Made by a program: the position numbers and the translations under genes. A DNA stretch of 64,000 bases from Catellatospora sp. IY07-71 (GTDB lineage Bacteria > Actinomycetota > Actinomycetes > Mycobacteriales > Micromonosporaceae): assembly GCF_018326265.1 (NCBI RefSeq), contig NZ_AP023360.1:3711501-3775500 (forward strand). Reading direction: 5' to 3'. Below, in pieces: positions 25,473 to 34,555 of this stretch (its first letter is position 1; every line of letters begins with the position of its first letter). The notes under the pieces were generated by a model that saw only the letters and a program-made list of their open reading frames with translations, was not told the DNA's origin and did not search any database.

Positions 25473-28388
25473 TCAGAAGCTGCTGAGCAGCTTCACGAAC
25501 GTCTCGTCGAGCATCGTCGGATCCTGCGCGTCGAACGTCTTGCCGGCACTCGCCTTGGCGATCGCCTGCAGCGTCTTCAGGTCGGAGCTCTTGTCGAACG
25601 CGATGCAGAAGACCTTCACCGGCCGGTCCGGGTCCAGCGCGATGTCCTTCAGCAGCTTCTTGAGGTCGTTGTCGGCCGGGTACTCGTTCTCGCCGTCGGT
25701 CAGCACGACCACCGCGTTGACGCGGGTGCGGTCGTAGTTGGCCAGCATGTAGTGGTGCGCGGCGCGCACCGTGGCGTAGAGCGCGGTCAGCCCGCCCGGC
25801 TTCATGGCGCGCAGCTTGGCCGTGTACGCGCCGGAGTCCAGCTTCGACAGCGGATACTGCACCCGGTAGGGCAGCCGCTCGCCGCCCTGCCGCGACGAGA
25901 ACGCCCACAGCCCGACCCGGTCCTCGCTGTTGAGCAGCGCGATGCCGTCCGAGGCCGCCTCGACGGCCACCTCCAGCCGGGTGCGGCCGTTGACCTGGTT
26001 GGCCGTCATCGAACCGGAGACGTCCACCGCCATCAGGATGTTGGCCTTCTTGCGCAGGGTGGCCCAGTTCGCCTTGATCGCCTGCACCACGCCCGGCGCG
26101 GGCGGCTCGAAGTACTTCTGCACCGCCTCCTGGCCGCCGACCGTCGCGATGAGATCCTTCGATGCCACCATCTCGTGGTCGCGGAAGCCGATCGCCTCGA
26201 ACTCCGCCTGCTGCTCGGGCTCCTGCAGGAACGCCAGGAAGTCCGCCGCACCGCGTTGCTGCGCCGCGCTCGCCCGGGGCAGCACCACATACGGGTGGTC
26301 CAGGTTGAACGTGCCCTCCTTCGGGTAGAGCGCGACGAGCGGCTCCTTCGGCTTCTTACCCGGGGTGGGGCTCAGCTCGCCCTGGTTGTAGAGGTAGACC
26401 AGCTCCTCCTGGGTCACGATCGCGCTCAGGTCGGACGCGGCGGCGCCCTCCACGGTGGACAGGTCCACGGCCGCCAGCGAGCGGAGCAGATCCACCACGT
26501 CGTCGCTGTAGTGCGACACATTGGCCTCGATCCGCCGCACGAACCGGGTCACGTCCGCGTTGCGGATGTCGGCCTCGGTCAGGTCGCTGGAGCTGTTCGA
26601 CGCCGCGTAATACGCCGCGATCGTGGCCGCCAGGCCCGAGGTGGACAGGTTCGGGTTGTCCTTGCCGAAGGTGAACCGGCCCCACTCCGGTTTCCCGAAC
26701 GACGCCCAGCCCTGCTCGCCGGACATGCCCAGGATGTCGCCCCAGCCCAGCGGGCCGCGCTGCTTCACCTGCGCCGCCTTCGCCGCGGGCATCGCGATGA
26801 CCAGCGGGCTGTTGGCGATCGACGGGAACTCGGTGCCGCCCGGCGTCTGCGGGGCGCGCTTGTTCGCGCGGTCCAGCAGCTCCAGCTGCCCGGTCCACAG
26901 CGTCGAGGTCGGCAGCCAGACCTGCGGCTCCGGGATCCGGTTGCCCGCGACCTCGGCCCAGTTGCCGGCCAGCGCCTCCATCGCCTGGCCGGAGGTCAGG
27001 CCGTGCACGCTGATCTGCGCGCACTCGCCGCCGTACGCCCGGCCGCTGTCGTTGTAGCGCCGGGCCAGCTTCTCCACCTGCACGTTCTTCTCCGTGGAGG
27101 AGACCACGTCCAGGCGTACGCAGTCCGTGGGGCCGAAGCCGCCGCCGTAGCGCCCGTACAGGTAACCGCCCGCGGCCAGCGCCACGGTGAGCAGCGCCGC
27201 GACCGCGACCGGCCAGCGGCGACGGCGGCGCGGCGGCTGCGGCCCGACCGGCTCGGGGCCGCGCGGGGCGGGCACCGTCGGGCCGGCCATCGTGCCCGGA
27301 CCGGCCACGTCCTGGCGGGTCGGCGGCACCGGCGGGACGGCACCGAAGTCGGGTGCGGTCCGGCGCGGGTCGGCCGCGGTCGCGGCGGCCGTACGCGGGT
27401 CGACCGGCAGCCGTGGCGCGGTCTGCGTCGGCGGAGCGGGGGAGACCGGCTGCGCGGTGATCGTGGGAGGGCTCGCCGGGACGGTCGGCGGCGGCGCGGG
27501 CACCGCGACGGCCGTCGCGGCGTCGCTGCCCTCGCGCAGCGCGGCGTTCAGCGGCACCGCCCCGTGGCCCAGCAGCCGCAGCAGCACCTGCTCGGCGGTC
27601 GGGCGGGCGTGCTGGTCCTTGGCCAGGCACTCCTGCACCAGGCCCAGCAGCGGCCCGGACAGGTTGCTCAGGTCCGGCTCCTCGTGCAGCACCCGGGCCA
27701 TCACGGTGGCCATCGAGTCGTGCCCGAACGGGCCCCGGCCCGAGGACGCGAACGCCATGGTGGCCGCCCAGCCGAACACGTCGCAGCTGGGGCCGACGTC
27801 GACGTTGCGGAAGCGCTCCGGCGCCATGTACGGCACGGTGCCCATCACGTTGCCGGTCATCGTCTCCGAGCCGAGCGCGCGGGCGATGCCGAAGTCGATG
27901 ACGCGCGGGCCGTCCCCGCCGAGGATCACGTTGTCCGGCTTGAAGTCGCAGTGCACCACCCCGGCCTGGTGGATCGCGGCCAGCGCGGTCGCGGTGCCCA
28001 CGGCCAGCCGGTAGAGCGCGTTGCCGGACAGCGGGCCGTTCCCGCGCACGTGCCTGTGCAGCGTCAGGCCCTCGATGTACTCGCTGACGACGTACGGCGG
28101 CTCGGCGTCGAGCTCGGCCTCCAGCACCTGCGCCGTGCAGAACGTCGCCACGCGCTGCGCGGCGGCGATCTCCTTGGCGAAGCGGGCCCGCGCGCGGGCG
28201 TGCTGGCGCAGGTCGATGCTGAGCATCTTGACCGCCACGCGCCGCTCGTCGCCGTCCACACCGAGGTAGACGACGCCCTGCCCGCCCTGTCCCAGCCGGC
28301 CGATGAGCCGGTACGGCCCCGCCTCGCGGGGATCGTGGGCCGTCAGGGGCGCGACGTTCGGCATCGGAGCACCGGCCGCACCGGACAT
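25473..28388 (-). CDS. Ser/Thr protein kinase fused to an extracellular solute-binding and vWA domain
   Basis: 971-residue membrane protein of unusual architecture. Cytoplasmic kinase (~26-275): GQGGQGVVYLG, Lys54 in VAVKML, HCDFKPDN with Asp148 and Lys150, and DFG 165-167; HCD replaces HRD, so it is a non-RD kinase. A ~100-residue Pro/Ala-rich linker and basic stop (PPRRRRR) precede one membrane span (392-410). Outside lie a periplasmic-binding-protein-like domain (~422-745; LVIAMPAAKA, GWGDILG, ATIAAYYA) and a C-terminal vWA domain (~783-971) with MIDAS DVSGSM at 789-794. It may sense a ligand or adhesive partner outside and phosphorylate proteins inside. ATG 28388 follows AGGAGGGCGG. It neighbours two other vWA genes on the same strand, and may also have its own promoter. 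Confidence 0.88.
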   Translation of the reverse strand: MSGAAGAPMPNVAPLTAHDPREAGPYRLIGRLGQGGQGVVYLGVDGDERRVAVKMLSIDLRQHARARARFAKEIAAAQRVATFCTAQVLEAELDAEPPYVVSEYIEGLTLHRHVRGNGPLSGNALYRLAVGTATALAAIHQAGVVHCDFKPDNVILGGDGPRVIDFGIARALGSETMTGNVMGTVPYMAPERFRNVDVGPSCDVFGWAATMAFASSGRGPFGHDSMATVMARVLHEEPDLSNLSGPLLGLVQECLAKDQHARPTAEQVLLRLLGHGAVPLNAALREGSDAATAVAVPAPPPTVPASPPTITAQPVSPAPPTQTAPRLPVDPRTAAATAADPRRTAPDFGAVPPVPPTRQDVAGPGTMAGPTVPAPRGPEPVGPQPPRRRRRWPVAVAALLTVALAAGGYLYGRYGGGFGPTDCVRLDVVSSTEKNVQVEKLARRYNDSGRAYGGECAQISVHGLTSGQAMEALAGNWAEVAGNRIPEPQVWLPTSTLWTGQLELLDRANKRAPQTPGGTEFPSIANSPLVIAMPAAKAAQVKQRGPLGWGDILGMSGEQGWASFGKPEWGRFTFGKDNPNLSTSGLAATIAAYYAASNSSSDLTEADIRNADVTRFVRRIEANVSHYSDDVVDLLRSLAAVDLSTVEGAAASDLSAIVTQEELVYLYNQGELSPTPGKKPKEPLVALYPKEGTFNLDHPYVVLPRASAAQQRGAADFLAFLQEPEQQAEFEAIGFRDHEMVASKDLIATVGGQEAVQKYFEPPAPGVVQAIKANWATLRKKANILMAVDVSGSMTANQVNGRTRLEVAVEAASDGIALLNSEDRVGLWAFSSRQGGERLPYRVQYPLSKLDSGAYTAKLRAMKPGGLTALYATVRAAHHYMLANYDRTRVNAVVVLTDGENEYPADNDLKKLLKDIALDPDRPVKVFCIAFDKSSDLKTLQAIAKASAGKTFDAQDPTMLDETFVKLLSSF

Positions 28389-28412
28389 CCGCCCTCCTGA
28401 AAGTGAAGATCG

Positions 28413-28439
28413 TTGACTACGAGCCGTAAGGATAGTCAA
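28413..28439 (-). promoter_or_regulatory. Inverted repeat/possible promoter upstream of kinase fusion gene
   Basis: TTGACTA (28413-28419) and TAGTCAA (28433-28439) form a 7-bp inverted repeat with 13-base spacer, 25 bases upstream of the kinase start. On the minus strand the distal arm could also be a -35 TTGACT. It may be an operator, or a promoter separating the kinase gene from the upstream vWA gene. Confidence 0.35.
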
Positions 28440-28505
28440 GGCGTTCCACGGTCGCGCTCGCGGAGGCGAGACGGCCTCGCTATGTGGTACGGCGGGTTGT
28501 GCCGA

Positions 28506-29906
28506 TCACTGTTCGAACAGCATCTCGGCGATCTCGGCCAGCAAGCTGGAGTGATTGACCTGGAAGAACAGCCTGCCATCGGCCGGAATCCGCCAGCCGC
28601 GTTCTCTCAGATGATCCAGGAACAGTCCCTGTGGGATCGGTGATGCAGCGCTGAACATCGTGCGCGCACCCGCGCTCCAGGACGGATCCGGCTTCGCAGG
28701 GATCACCCGAGGATCTTCGGTCATGTCCTGCGCGGTGACGAAGCAGGAGACGATCGTGACGCCAGCATCCCGGAGGGATGCGAACCGGTCGGCCGGGTCG
28801 CCGTCGGTCGGCTCACCGTCGGAGACGACGAACAGCGTGGCCGGTGGTCGAGCGTCGTTCTTGGCCATGTCGGCGAGCTTGCCGAGTTCCCTGGCCACGA
28901 GGCTGACGAATCGGGCGCCCGCCTGCCCCTGCTCGTCAGGTCCGCTGCGGCGAAACGCACGCCAACTCTGGCGCAGGTCGCTCCAGGAGATGTCCGGACT
29001 CGCACGGTCCGCCTGCTCACGCGCGAATCGTGCCGTCGCCTGCTCCAGGGCAAGGCACAACGGCGTGTTTCCGTAAAGGATCTCATCGACGCCGGAACTG
29101 CCGAGTCCGGCGTTCACTCGCTTCTCAAGCAAGGTGGCCAGCTCGCCCGGAGTGAGGGTGGTCGGACCGACTCGAGTCAGCCGGTCCGCTACCACCTCGG
29201 CGAAGGTGACCCGACGGCTCGACATGGTGCGAACTATCTGTTCCGCTTCCGCGAGCCGGGACTGAAAGCCATCATCGTTCGCCTTCACCACGAGCCACAA
29301 TCCGTTCCAGGCGTCGGCGGCTCCGCGGATCCTCAACTCACCGCGGTCGCGTGCCTCAGCGAGACGAAACTGCTCCTCGGACATGTTGGGCAGAGTGCGG
29401 GTCAGGCCCTGTAACAGAGCGGGCGATTCGCGCAGGTTCGCCAATAGCATGGCGGCCTCGTGCGGGCTCAGGTTGCGCCGGATCCAGGTACGCCACCCGG
29501 CCTTCCCATGGCGCAATGCCAACCGGTCCAACTGGTCATACGGGTTCTCGCCCGCACCAGGTTCCTCAGGCGAATGCACGACAGATGCCGCCTCGGGCGA
29601 CTCTTGCTCATCGACGAGCCGCAGCAATGAGAACAAGTCGCACACTTCACCGGCAGCCGCCGTCAGGCCGAACGCGTAGGCGAAGATGCGCATCGGCGGT
29701 CTGCGCTGGTCGGTCGCCGTGGTGTCGACGGTCGCGGACGATGCCCGTGCGGCGGCCGTGCGCAATGCCTCCGTCCAGCCGTCCAGCCGGTCGACCACCC
29801 GGCCGGTGTCATTGCGAATGCTTGACTTCATCGACGCCGAGACGTCGATCAGCAGGCCGACGACATTAGGCAGCCACCCGGCGGCCTCGGCGCGGTCAGT
29901 GCTCAC
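28506..29906 (-). CDS. vWA-domain protein, paralogue of the CHAT-vWA partner
   Basis: 466-residue protein, apparently cytoplasmic (no signal peptide or membrane span). The vWA fold begins at GLLIDVSASM (MIDAS Asp21). A variable helical insert holds DEQESPEAASVVHSPEEP and LSPHEAAMLLANL. The second half has LFVVSDGEPTDGDP and ends LFFQVNHSSLLAEIAEMLFEQ. Blocks FAYAFGLTAAAGEVCDLFSLL, ILYGNTPLC, VSDGEPTDGDP and QVNHS recur in the vWA half of the neighbouring CHAT protein, so the two are paralogous modules. GTG 29906 is used; its ribosome binding site is weak. It follows the CHAT gene by 40 bases, so they probably share a transcript. Function unknown; likely a scaffold or substrate of the CHAT protease. 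Confidence 0.8.
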   Translation of the reverse strand: MSTDRAEAAGWLPNVVGLLIDVSASMKSSIRNDTGRVVDRLDGWTEALRTAAARASSATVDTTATDQRRPPMRIFAYAFGLTAAAGEVCDLFSLLRLVDEQESPEAASVVHSPEEPGAGENPYDQLDRLALRHGKAGWRTWIRRNLSPHEAAMLLANLRESPALLQGLTRTLPNMSEEQFRLAEARDRGELRIRGAADAWNGLWLVVKANDDGFQSRLAEAEQIVRTMSSRRVTFAEVVADRLTRVGPTTLTPGELATLLEKRVNAGLGSSGVDEILYGNTPLCLALEQATARFAREQADRASPDISWSDLRQSWRAFRRSGPDEQGQAGARFVSLVARELGKLADMAKNDARPPATLFVVSDGEPTDGDPADRFASLRDAGVTIVSCFVTAQDMTEDPRVIPAKPDPSWSAGARTMFSAASPIPQGLFLDHLRERGWRIPADGRLFFQVNHSSLLAEIAEMLFEQ

Positions 29907-29946
29907 GTGCCAACCCCATCACTCCACGTGGTCGAGACAGCTCCCG

Positions 29947-31578
29947 TCATCGGCCCTTCGGAAGCAGGTCCGTCTCCCCGGAGCCGGGCACCGACAGAAG
30001 GCCGACGAAACCATCGAGCGTCGCCGAATGGTTGACCTGTATGAAGCAGGCCGCATCGGGCTCCACCAGCCAGCCTTCGCGCAGAAGGTGTCGGCACAGC
30101 GGGGAGTCCACGTCCAGCCGGGATGCCATGTTGAACAGCCGGATCGCCCCCTCGGGCCAGTCGGCTCCCGGGGCGGCACGCACCAGCCGTGGAGAGGCCA
30201 GGTCCACGTTCGTCAGGTAGCAGGAGACGATGGCCACGCCAAGGTCGCGGATCTCGTCCGCGATCGGCTCCGGGTCACCGTCGGTGGGCTCGCCGTCCGA
30301 CACGAGCAGCAGGATAGGCGCGGTTCGTTCTGTCGGCGTTCGTTCGAGTTCGCGTACGAACCGGTCGCGGATCTGCCGTAGTGCGGCGCACATCGGGGTA
30401 TCACCGTAGATCAGCGGTTCGGCGTCGCCGAGCCTGGCGGCGCTGCCGCGCCAGAACCTGGCGAACTCGGAGATCTCCATCGTGGTGTCGCCTATCTCGT
30501 CGAGCCGCATGGCCAGCCGCCGCTGCACCTCCACTGCGACCTTGCGGCGGACCTCGGCCTCACCGAGGCCTTCGGCGAGACCGATGAGGCCGCCAAGACC
30601 GTAAGCGCGGGCCAAGCCGGCCAGCCCATCGAGGCCGCCGCCGTTGTACTGCGCCCGCATCTCAGCCGTATAGCGATCCGCAAGTGTCTTGACCTCCGCG
30701 GGGCTCATCACCCCGTCAGCCGCCTTGAGTAGCGAGAACATGTCGCAGACCGCGCCGCTGCGCAGACCGAACGCGTACCCGAAGACCCGCACCGGGGGGA
30801 CTGGTCCGGCCTGGGCCCGCGAGAGCTCGCCGTCGGCGAACCGTTGCAGGGAGTTGCGCACGCTCTCCAGCCGGGTGCGCATGTCGCTGCTGCGGTTGTC
30901 GAAGCTGTCCTCCATCGAGCCCGATACGTCCAAGGCAATGCCGATCAGGGCACTGGTCTCCCTGACCGCCAGCCCGTCCGCCGGCTCCGACCGGGTCGGT
31001 ACGGAAGCCGGTGATCGCCAGGTCTCGCCTTGGCGGAGCAGCACGGGTGTGGTGTGCTCCCGGCTCCCGGCGAGCCGCAACGCCACCAAACCCTGCTCGT
31101 ATGAGAACTCGACCCCCTTACCCGCGCCGATCGAGTCGTAGAACGCCTCGGAGAAGGTGATCGCGGCCGCGTCGGAGATCGGTTTCTCCATGGCGACGGT
31201 GAACCGCAGGCCCAGCGAAACGAACTCGCCCTGGTTAAGGGAGTAGCACGCGTTGAGTACGACGCACTCCAGCGGTGGGGCGTATGCGGCCAGCAGATCG
31301 GCGAGCGCATCCTGGGGCGGGATGTAACGAGCTCCGTGACTGTCCTCGAACAGCAGGCCGGTTCGCGTTCCGTGCCCGGAGAAGTGCACGATGCTGAACT
31401 CGTCGTCCAGCAGCGCTCGCCGCACGTCATCCACAGTGGTCGCATGGCGCACGACGAGCTGGATCTCGTCGCGATGACGGCTGCGCCGTACGCATTCCCG
31501 GATGGTCCGGTCTTCCTCGCCGAGCCTCAGCGCGTCGGTTCCCACAGGATTTGAGAAGAGGGCAAGGACCTTCTTCAC
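29947..31578 (-). CDS. CHAT (caspase-like) protease fused to a vWA domain
   Basis: 543-residue predicted cytoplasmic protein. The N-terminal CHAT peptidase (~1-185) has LALFSNPVG, LRLGEEDRTIRECVRRS, the His loop VHFSGHGT (His69) and the Cys loop VVLNACYS (Cys111), so the His-Cys dyad appears intact; MEKPISDAAAITFSEAFYDSIGAGKGV completes the fold. A short linker leads to a vWA domain (~210-480) with MIDAS DVSGSM (Asp217) and VSDGEPTDGDP, ending FIQVNHSATLDGFVGLL. CHAT proteases are activated effectors in several prokaryotic conflict and cell-death systems. GTG 31578 follows AGGAG (spacer 4); GTG 31590 is possible. It is first gene of a cluster with the paralogous vWA gene and the kinase fusion. 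Confidence 0.87.
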   Translation of the reverse strand: MKKVLALFSNPVGTDALRLGEEDRTIRECVRRSRHRDEIQLVVRHATTVDDVRRALLDDEFSIVHFSGHGTRTGLLFEDSHGARYIPPQDALADLLAAYAPPLECVVLNACYSLNQGEFVSLGLRFTVAMEKPISDAAAITFSEAFYDSIGAGKGVEFSYEQGLVALRLAGSREHTTPVLLRQGETWRSPASVPTRSEPADGLAVRETSALIGIALDVSGSMEDSFDNRSSDMRTRLESVRNSLQRFADGELSRAQAGPVPPVRVFGYAFGLRSGAVCDMFSLLKAADGVMSPAEVKTLADRYTAEMRAQYNGGGLDGLAGLARAYGLGGLIGLAEGLGEAEVRRKVAVEVQRRLAMRLDEIGDTTMEISEFARFWRGSAARLGDAEPLIYGDTPMCAALRQIRDRFVRELERTPTERTAPILLLVSDGEPTDGDPEPIADEIRDLGVAIVSCYLTNVDLASPRLVRAAPGADWPEGAIRLFNMASRLDVDSPLCRHLLREGWLVEPDAACFIQVNHSATLDGFVGLLSVPGSGETDLLPKGR

Positions 31579-31717
31579 GGTGCTCCTCACAGCCGGGCGG
31601 GCGTACGCGATGCCCGCGATGTGGGTCTCACCTGGTTCTGACGGACAGCCAGGAGCACCGTGCTGGATTCAGCGGTACCGCTTCCTCTCCCTCACATGGA
31701 TCGCGGCACGAGAAGGC

Positions 31718-32752
31718 CTAGGCGGGCGTGGAGCGAGGCCGGACGGAGTCGCGCTCCACCAGCCGGGCCGGGAGGATGATCGGGCAGGGGCGCTCTCCGG
31801 CCAGCAGCGCCACCAGCATCCGCGCCATCTCCCGGCCCAGCGCCTCGATCGGCTGGTGGATCGTGGTGAGCTGCGGGTCGGTGTGCAGCGCGGCGGGCAG
31901 GTCGTCGAACCCGATCACCCCGACGTCGCCCGGCACGTCGCGGCCGTACGCCCGCAGCACCCGCAGCGCGCCCGCGGCCATGTCGTCGTTGGCCGCGAAC
32001 ACCGCGTCCAGATCCGGGAACGCGTCCAGCAGCCGGGTCATCGCAGCGGCCCCGCCCGGCTCGGTGAAGTCGCCCGCCGCGACCCTGTCGGCGGGCAGCC
32101 CGGCCTCGGCCATCGCGTCCCGGAAGCCGCGATGCCGGGCGGTCGCCACGTCGGTGTCCAGCGGGCCGGTGATCGTCGCGATACGCCGGTGGCCGGTGCG
32201 CAGCAGGTGCTCCACGGCGAGGCGGGCGCTGGCCCGGTTGTCCACGTCGACGTACCAGCGCGGCTCGACGTGCAGCGGGCGGCCGCCGAAGACGACCGGG
32301 ATGGCGGTCTCCTCCGGCAGGTGGGCCAGCGGGTCGTCGCCGCTGAGGGCCATCAGCATCACGCCGTCGGCGCGGCGCGCCCGCACCAGGCGGCGCAGTC
32401 GGTCGCGGCCGTGCGGGGACGGTGCCGCGACCAGCATCAGCTCCAGGTCGGTCTTGGCCAGCTCGGCGCTGACCCCGCGTACCACCTGGGCGAAGAACGG
32501 GTCGCCGAAGGCGGCCGGGTCGTCGTTGGGCATCGCGAACACGACCGAGCCGACCTGGCTGGTGGCCAGTGCCCGCGCGGTCGGGTTGGGCACGTAGCCC
32601 AGCTCGGCGATGGCGCGCTCGACGGCCTCGCGCTTGGCCCGGCTCACGTGCGGCGCATTGTTGATCACCCGGGACGCGGCGGACCGGGAGACCCCGGCCA
32701 GGGCTGCTACCTCGTCCAATGTGGGTTGCCGTGACGGTTGGGGGGTCCCCAT
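31718..32752 (-). CDS. LacI-family transcriptional regulator
   Basis: 344-residue sugar-type repressor. DNA-binding headpiece QPTLDEVAALAGVSRSAASRVINNAPHVSRAKREAVERAIAELGYVPNPTARALA (residues ~8-64) with the hinge helix, then a periplasmic-binding-like effector domain (GSVVFAMPNDDPAAFGDPFFAQVVRGVSAEL; VIGFDDLPAALHTDPQLTTIHQP). Its effector is probably a mono- or oligosaccharide. It is divergent from the ThuA-like/ricin gene, and three AGCGCT palindromes lie between them, so it likely represses both. Related sites occur at the GH64 and GH3 promoters. ATG 32752 starts MGTPQPS; an AGGAG lies rather far upstream (14 bases), and the frame continues open but non-homologous. Confidence 0.9.
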   Translation of the reverse strand: MGTPQPSRQPTLDEVAALAGVSRSAASRVINNAPHVSRAKREAVERAIAELGYVPNPTARALATSQVGSVVFAMPNDDPAAFGDPFFAQVVRGVSAELAKTDLELMLVAAPSPHGRDRLRRLVRARRADGVMLMALSGDDPLAHLPEETAIPVVFGGRPLHVEPRWYVDVDNRASARLAVEHLLRTGHRRIATITGPLDTDVATARHRGFRDAMAEAGLPADRVAAGDFTEPGGAAAMTRLLDAFPDLDAVFAANDDMAAGALRVLRAYGRDVPGDVGVIGFDDLPAALHTDPQLTTIHQPIEALGREMARMLVALLAGERPCPIILPARLVERDSVRPRSTPA

Positions 32753-33219
32753 GGGGTGGTCTTGTCTCCTCTTGGGCGCGGTGGGCAAAGGGTAACGCGC
32801 GGTGCGCGGATCCGTACCCCCGCGCGAAGGCGGATCCTGGAAGCGCTCCCGGGGGGTCACGGGCGGCCTCGCCGGATCCGTGCACCACATTCCCCGCGTC
32901 GATCGCCGCTGGAGGCGTGCGCGTGCCACCCGGACCTCTGGCCGGCGACTGCCCTCTGTCGCCGGACTCCCGGGAGCGCTTCCAGCCCAGTGTATGCATG
33001 CCGTCCACATTGGCCAACACTGAGTCGACATCGTTCACGAAGGATTCAAGTCCTGCGAGTGCGGCGGGCCGGAAGCGCTTCCAGTCGTCATGGATAGGAG
33101 AACCGTCTTGCCTATTGGCACATCGTCAGTTAAGAATGTTTACCGGACGGTTTCTTCCAGGTTCGGCCTGGTGGGGCAGGACCCGTCTTGCCACGTCATG
33201 CCGAAACGGAGGACACGTC
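32753..33219. promoter_or_regulatory. 467-base divergent control region with three LacI-type operators
   Basis: No gene is seen. Three AGCGCT-centred palindromes are present: TGGAAGCGCTCCCG (32838-32851), CGGGAGCGCTTCCA (32971-32984) and GGAAGCGCTTCC (33071-33082, perfect). The middle and last are almost 100 bases apart; the first lies 86 bases upstream of the lacI-type start. The region upstream of the ThuA-like gene (33110-33160) is AT-rich and probably holds its promoter. The arrangement suggests autoregulation and repression of the divergent secreted protein, possibly with looping. Confidence 0.75.
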
Positions 33220-34545
33220 GTGTCTCGATCCATCCTGCCCGCCGTGCGCTGGTGGCTGGCCGCCGCCGTCGCGCTGCTCGCCGTGCTGGCCACCGGCCTG
33301 GTCGCCGGACAGCGCCCGGCGCAGGCCGCGCCCGCCTTCAAGGTGCTCGCCTTCTACAACGGCACCTGGGACGCCGCCCACATCGACTTCGACAAGGAGG
33401 CGCTGGCCTGGTTCCCGCAGGCCGCCGCACAGAACAACTTCACCTGGGAGGCGACCACCGACTGGAGCCGGCTCAACGCCACGCACCTGGCCCAGTACAA
33501 GGTGATCATGTTCCTGGACGACGCCCCGCCCGCGGACCGGCGCGCGGCGTTCCAGCAGTACATGAGCAACGGCGGAGCCTGGATGGGCTTCCACGTGACC
33601 GCGTTCAACACCGACCCGAACACGTGGAGCTGGTACTACAACACGTTCCTGGGCACCGGCGCGTTCGTGTCGAACACCTGGGGGCCGACCGCGGTCACCC
33701 TGCGCACCGAGAACCGCGCCCACCCGTCCACGGTCCGGCTGCCCGCGACGTTCCCGTCCGCGGTCAGCGAGTGGTACTCCTGGCGCAACGACCTGCGGCA
33801 GAACCCCCGGATCGACATCCTGGCGTCGATCGACCCGGCGTCCTACCCGGTCGGCACCGACCCGAACCAGACCTGGTACGGCGGCTACCACCCGATCATC
33901 TGGACCAACCGCGACTACCGGATGCTGTACGCGAACTTCGGGCACAACGCGATGAACTACAGCACCAACACGCGGCTGTCCTCGACGTTCGCCAGTGAGA
34001 CGCAGAACCGCTGGCTGATCGACGGCCTGCTGTGGCTGGGCGGCGCCACCGCCAATCCCAGCCCGAGCGTGCCCGCCTCGCCGTCACCGTCGGCGTCCAC
34101 CGGCCCGATCTCGCCCACCGCCTGGTACAGCGTGGTCAACAAGAACAGCGGCAAGTGCGTCGACGCGCGCGCCGCCGGGTCCGCCAACGGCACCGCCATC
34201 CAGCAGTACACCTGCAACAGCTCGCAGGCGCAGCAGTACCGGTTCCAGCCGACCAGCGGCGGATACACCCGGGTCGACATCCGGCTCAACGCGGCCCGGT
34301 CGCTGGACGTGACCAACGTGTCCACCGCCGACAACGCGCCGATCCAGCTGTGGACCTACGGCGGCGGCAACAACCAGCAGTGGCTTCCCGTCGCCGAGGG
34401 CGGTGGCTGGTATCACCTGGTCAACCGCAACAGCGGCAAGTGCCTGGACGTGCCGGCCGCGTCCACCGCCGACAGCGTCCAGCTCGTGCAGTACACCTGC
34501 AACGGCACCGGCGCCCAGTCGTTCCGCCTGGTCCAGCAGCCCTGA
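33220..34545 (+). CDS. Secreted ThuA-like domain protein with ricin-type lectin domain
   Basis: 441-residue secreted protein. Signal segment WWLAAAVALLAVLATGLVAGQRPAQAAP (about 10-37), then a ThuA-like glutamine-amidotransferase-fold domain (~40-270; KVLAFYNGTWDAAHIDFDKEAL, YKVIMFLDDAPP, GGAWMGFHVTAFN, YHPIIWTNRDYRMLYANFGHN). ThuA is linked to trehalose/disaccharide metabolism; secreted versions have unknown activity. A Pro/Ser linker (NPSPSVPASPSPSAS) leads to a ricin beta-trefoil (~310-441). GTG 33220 follows GGAGG at 7 bases and yields the signal peptide. Its promoter region contains three LacI-type operators, linking it to sugar control. Confidence 0.87.
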   Translation: MSRSILPAVRWWLAAAVALLAVLATGLVAGQRPAQAAPAFKVLAFYNGTWDAAHIDFDKEALAWFPQAAAQNNFTWEATTDWSRLNATHLAQYKVIMFLDDAPPADRRAAFQQYMSNGGAWMGFHVTAFNTDPNTWSWYYNTFLGTGAFVSNTWGPTAVTLRTENRAHPSTVRLPATFPSAVSEWYSWRNDLRQNPRIDILASIDPASYPVGTDPNQTWYGGYHPIIWTNRDYRMLYANFGHNAMNYSTNTRLSSTFASETQNRWLIDGLLWLGGATANPSPSVPASPSPSASTGPISPTAWYSVVNKNSGKCVDARAAGSANGTAIQQYTCNSSQAQQYRFQPTSGGYTRVDIRLNAARSLDVTNVSTADNAPIQLWTYGGGNNQQWLPVAEGGGWYHLVNRNSGKCLDVPAASTADSVQLVQYTCNGTGAQSFRLVQQP

Positions 34546-34555
34546 CCCGGCATGA

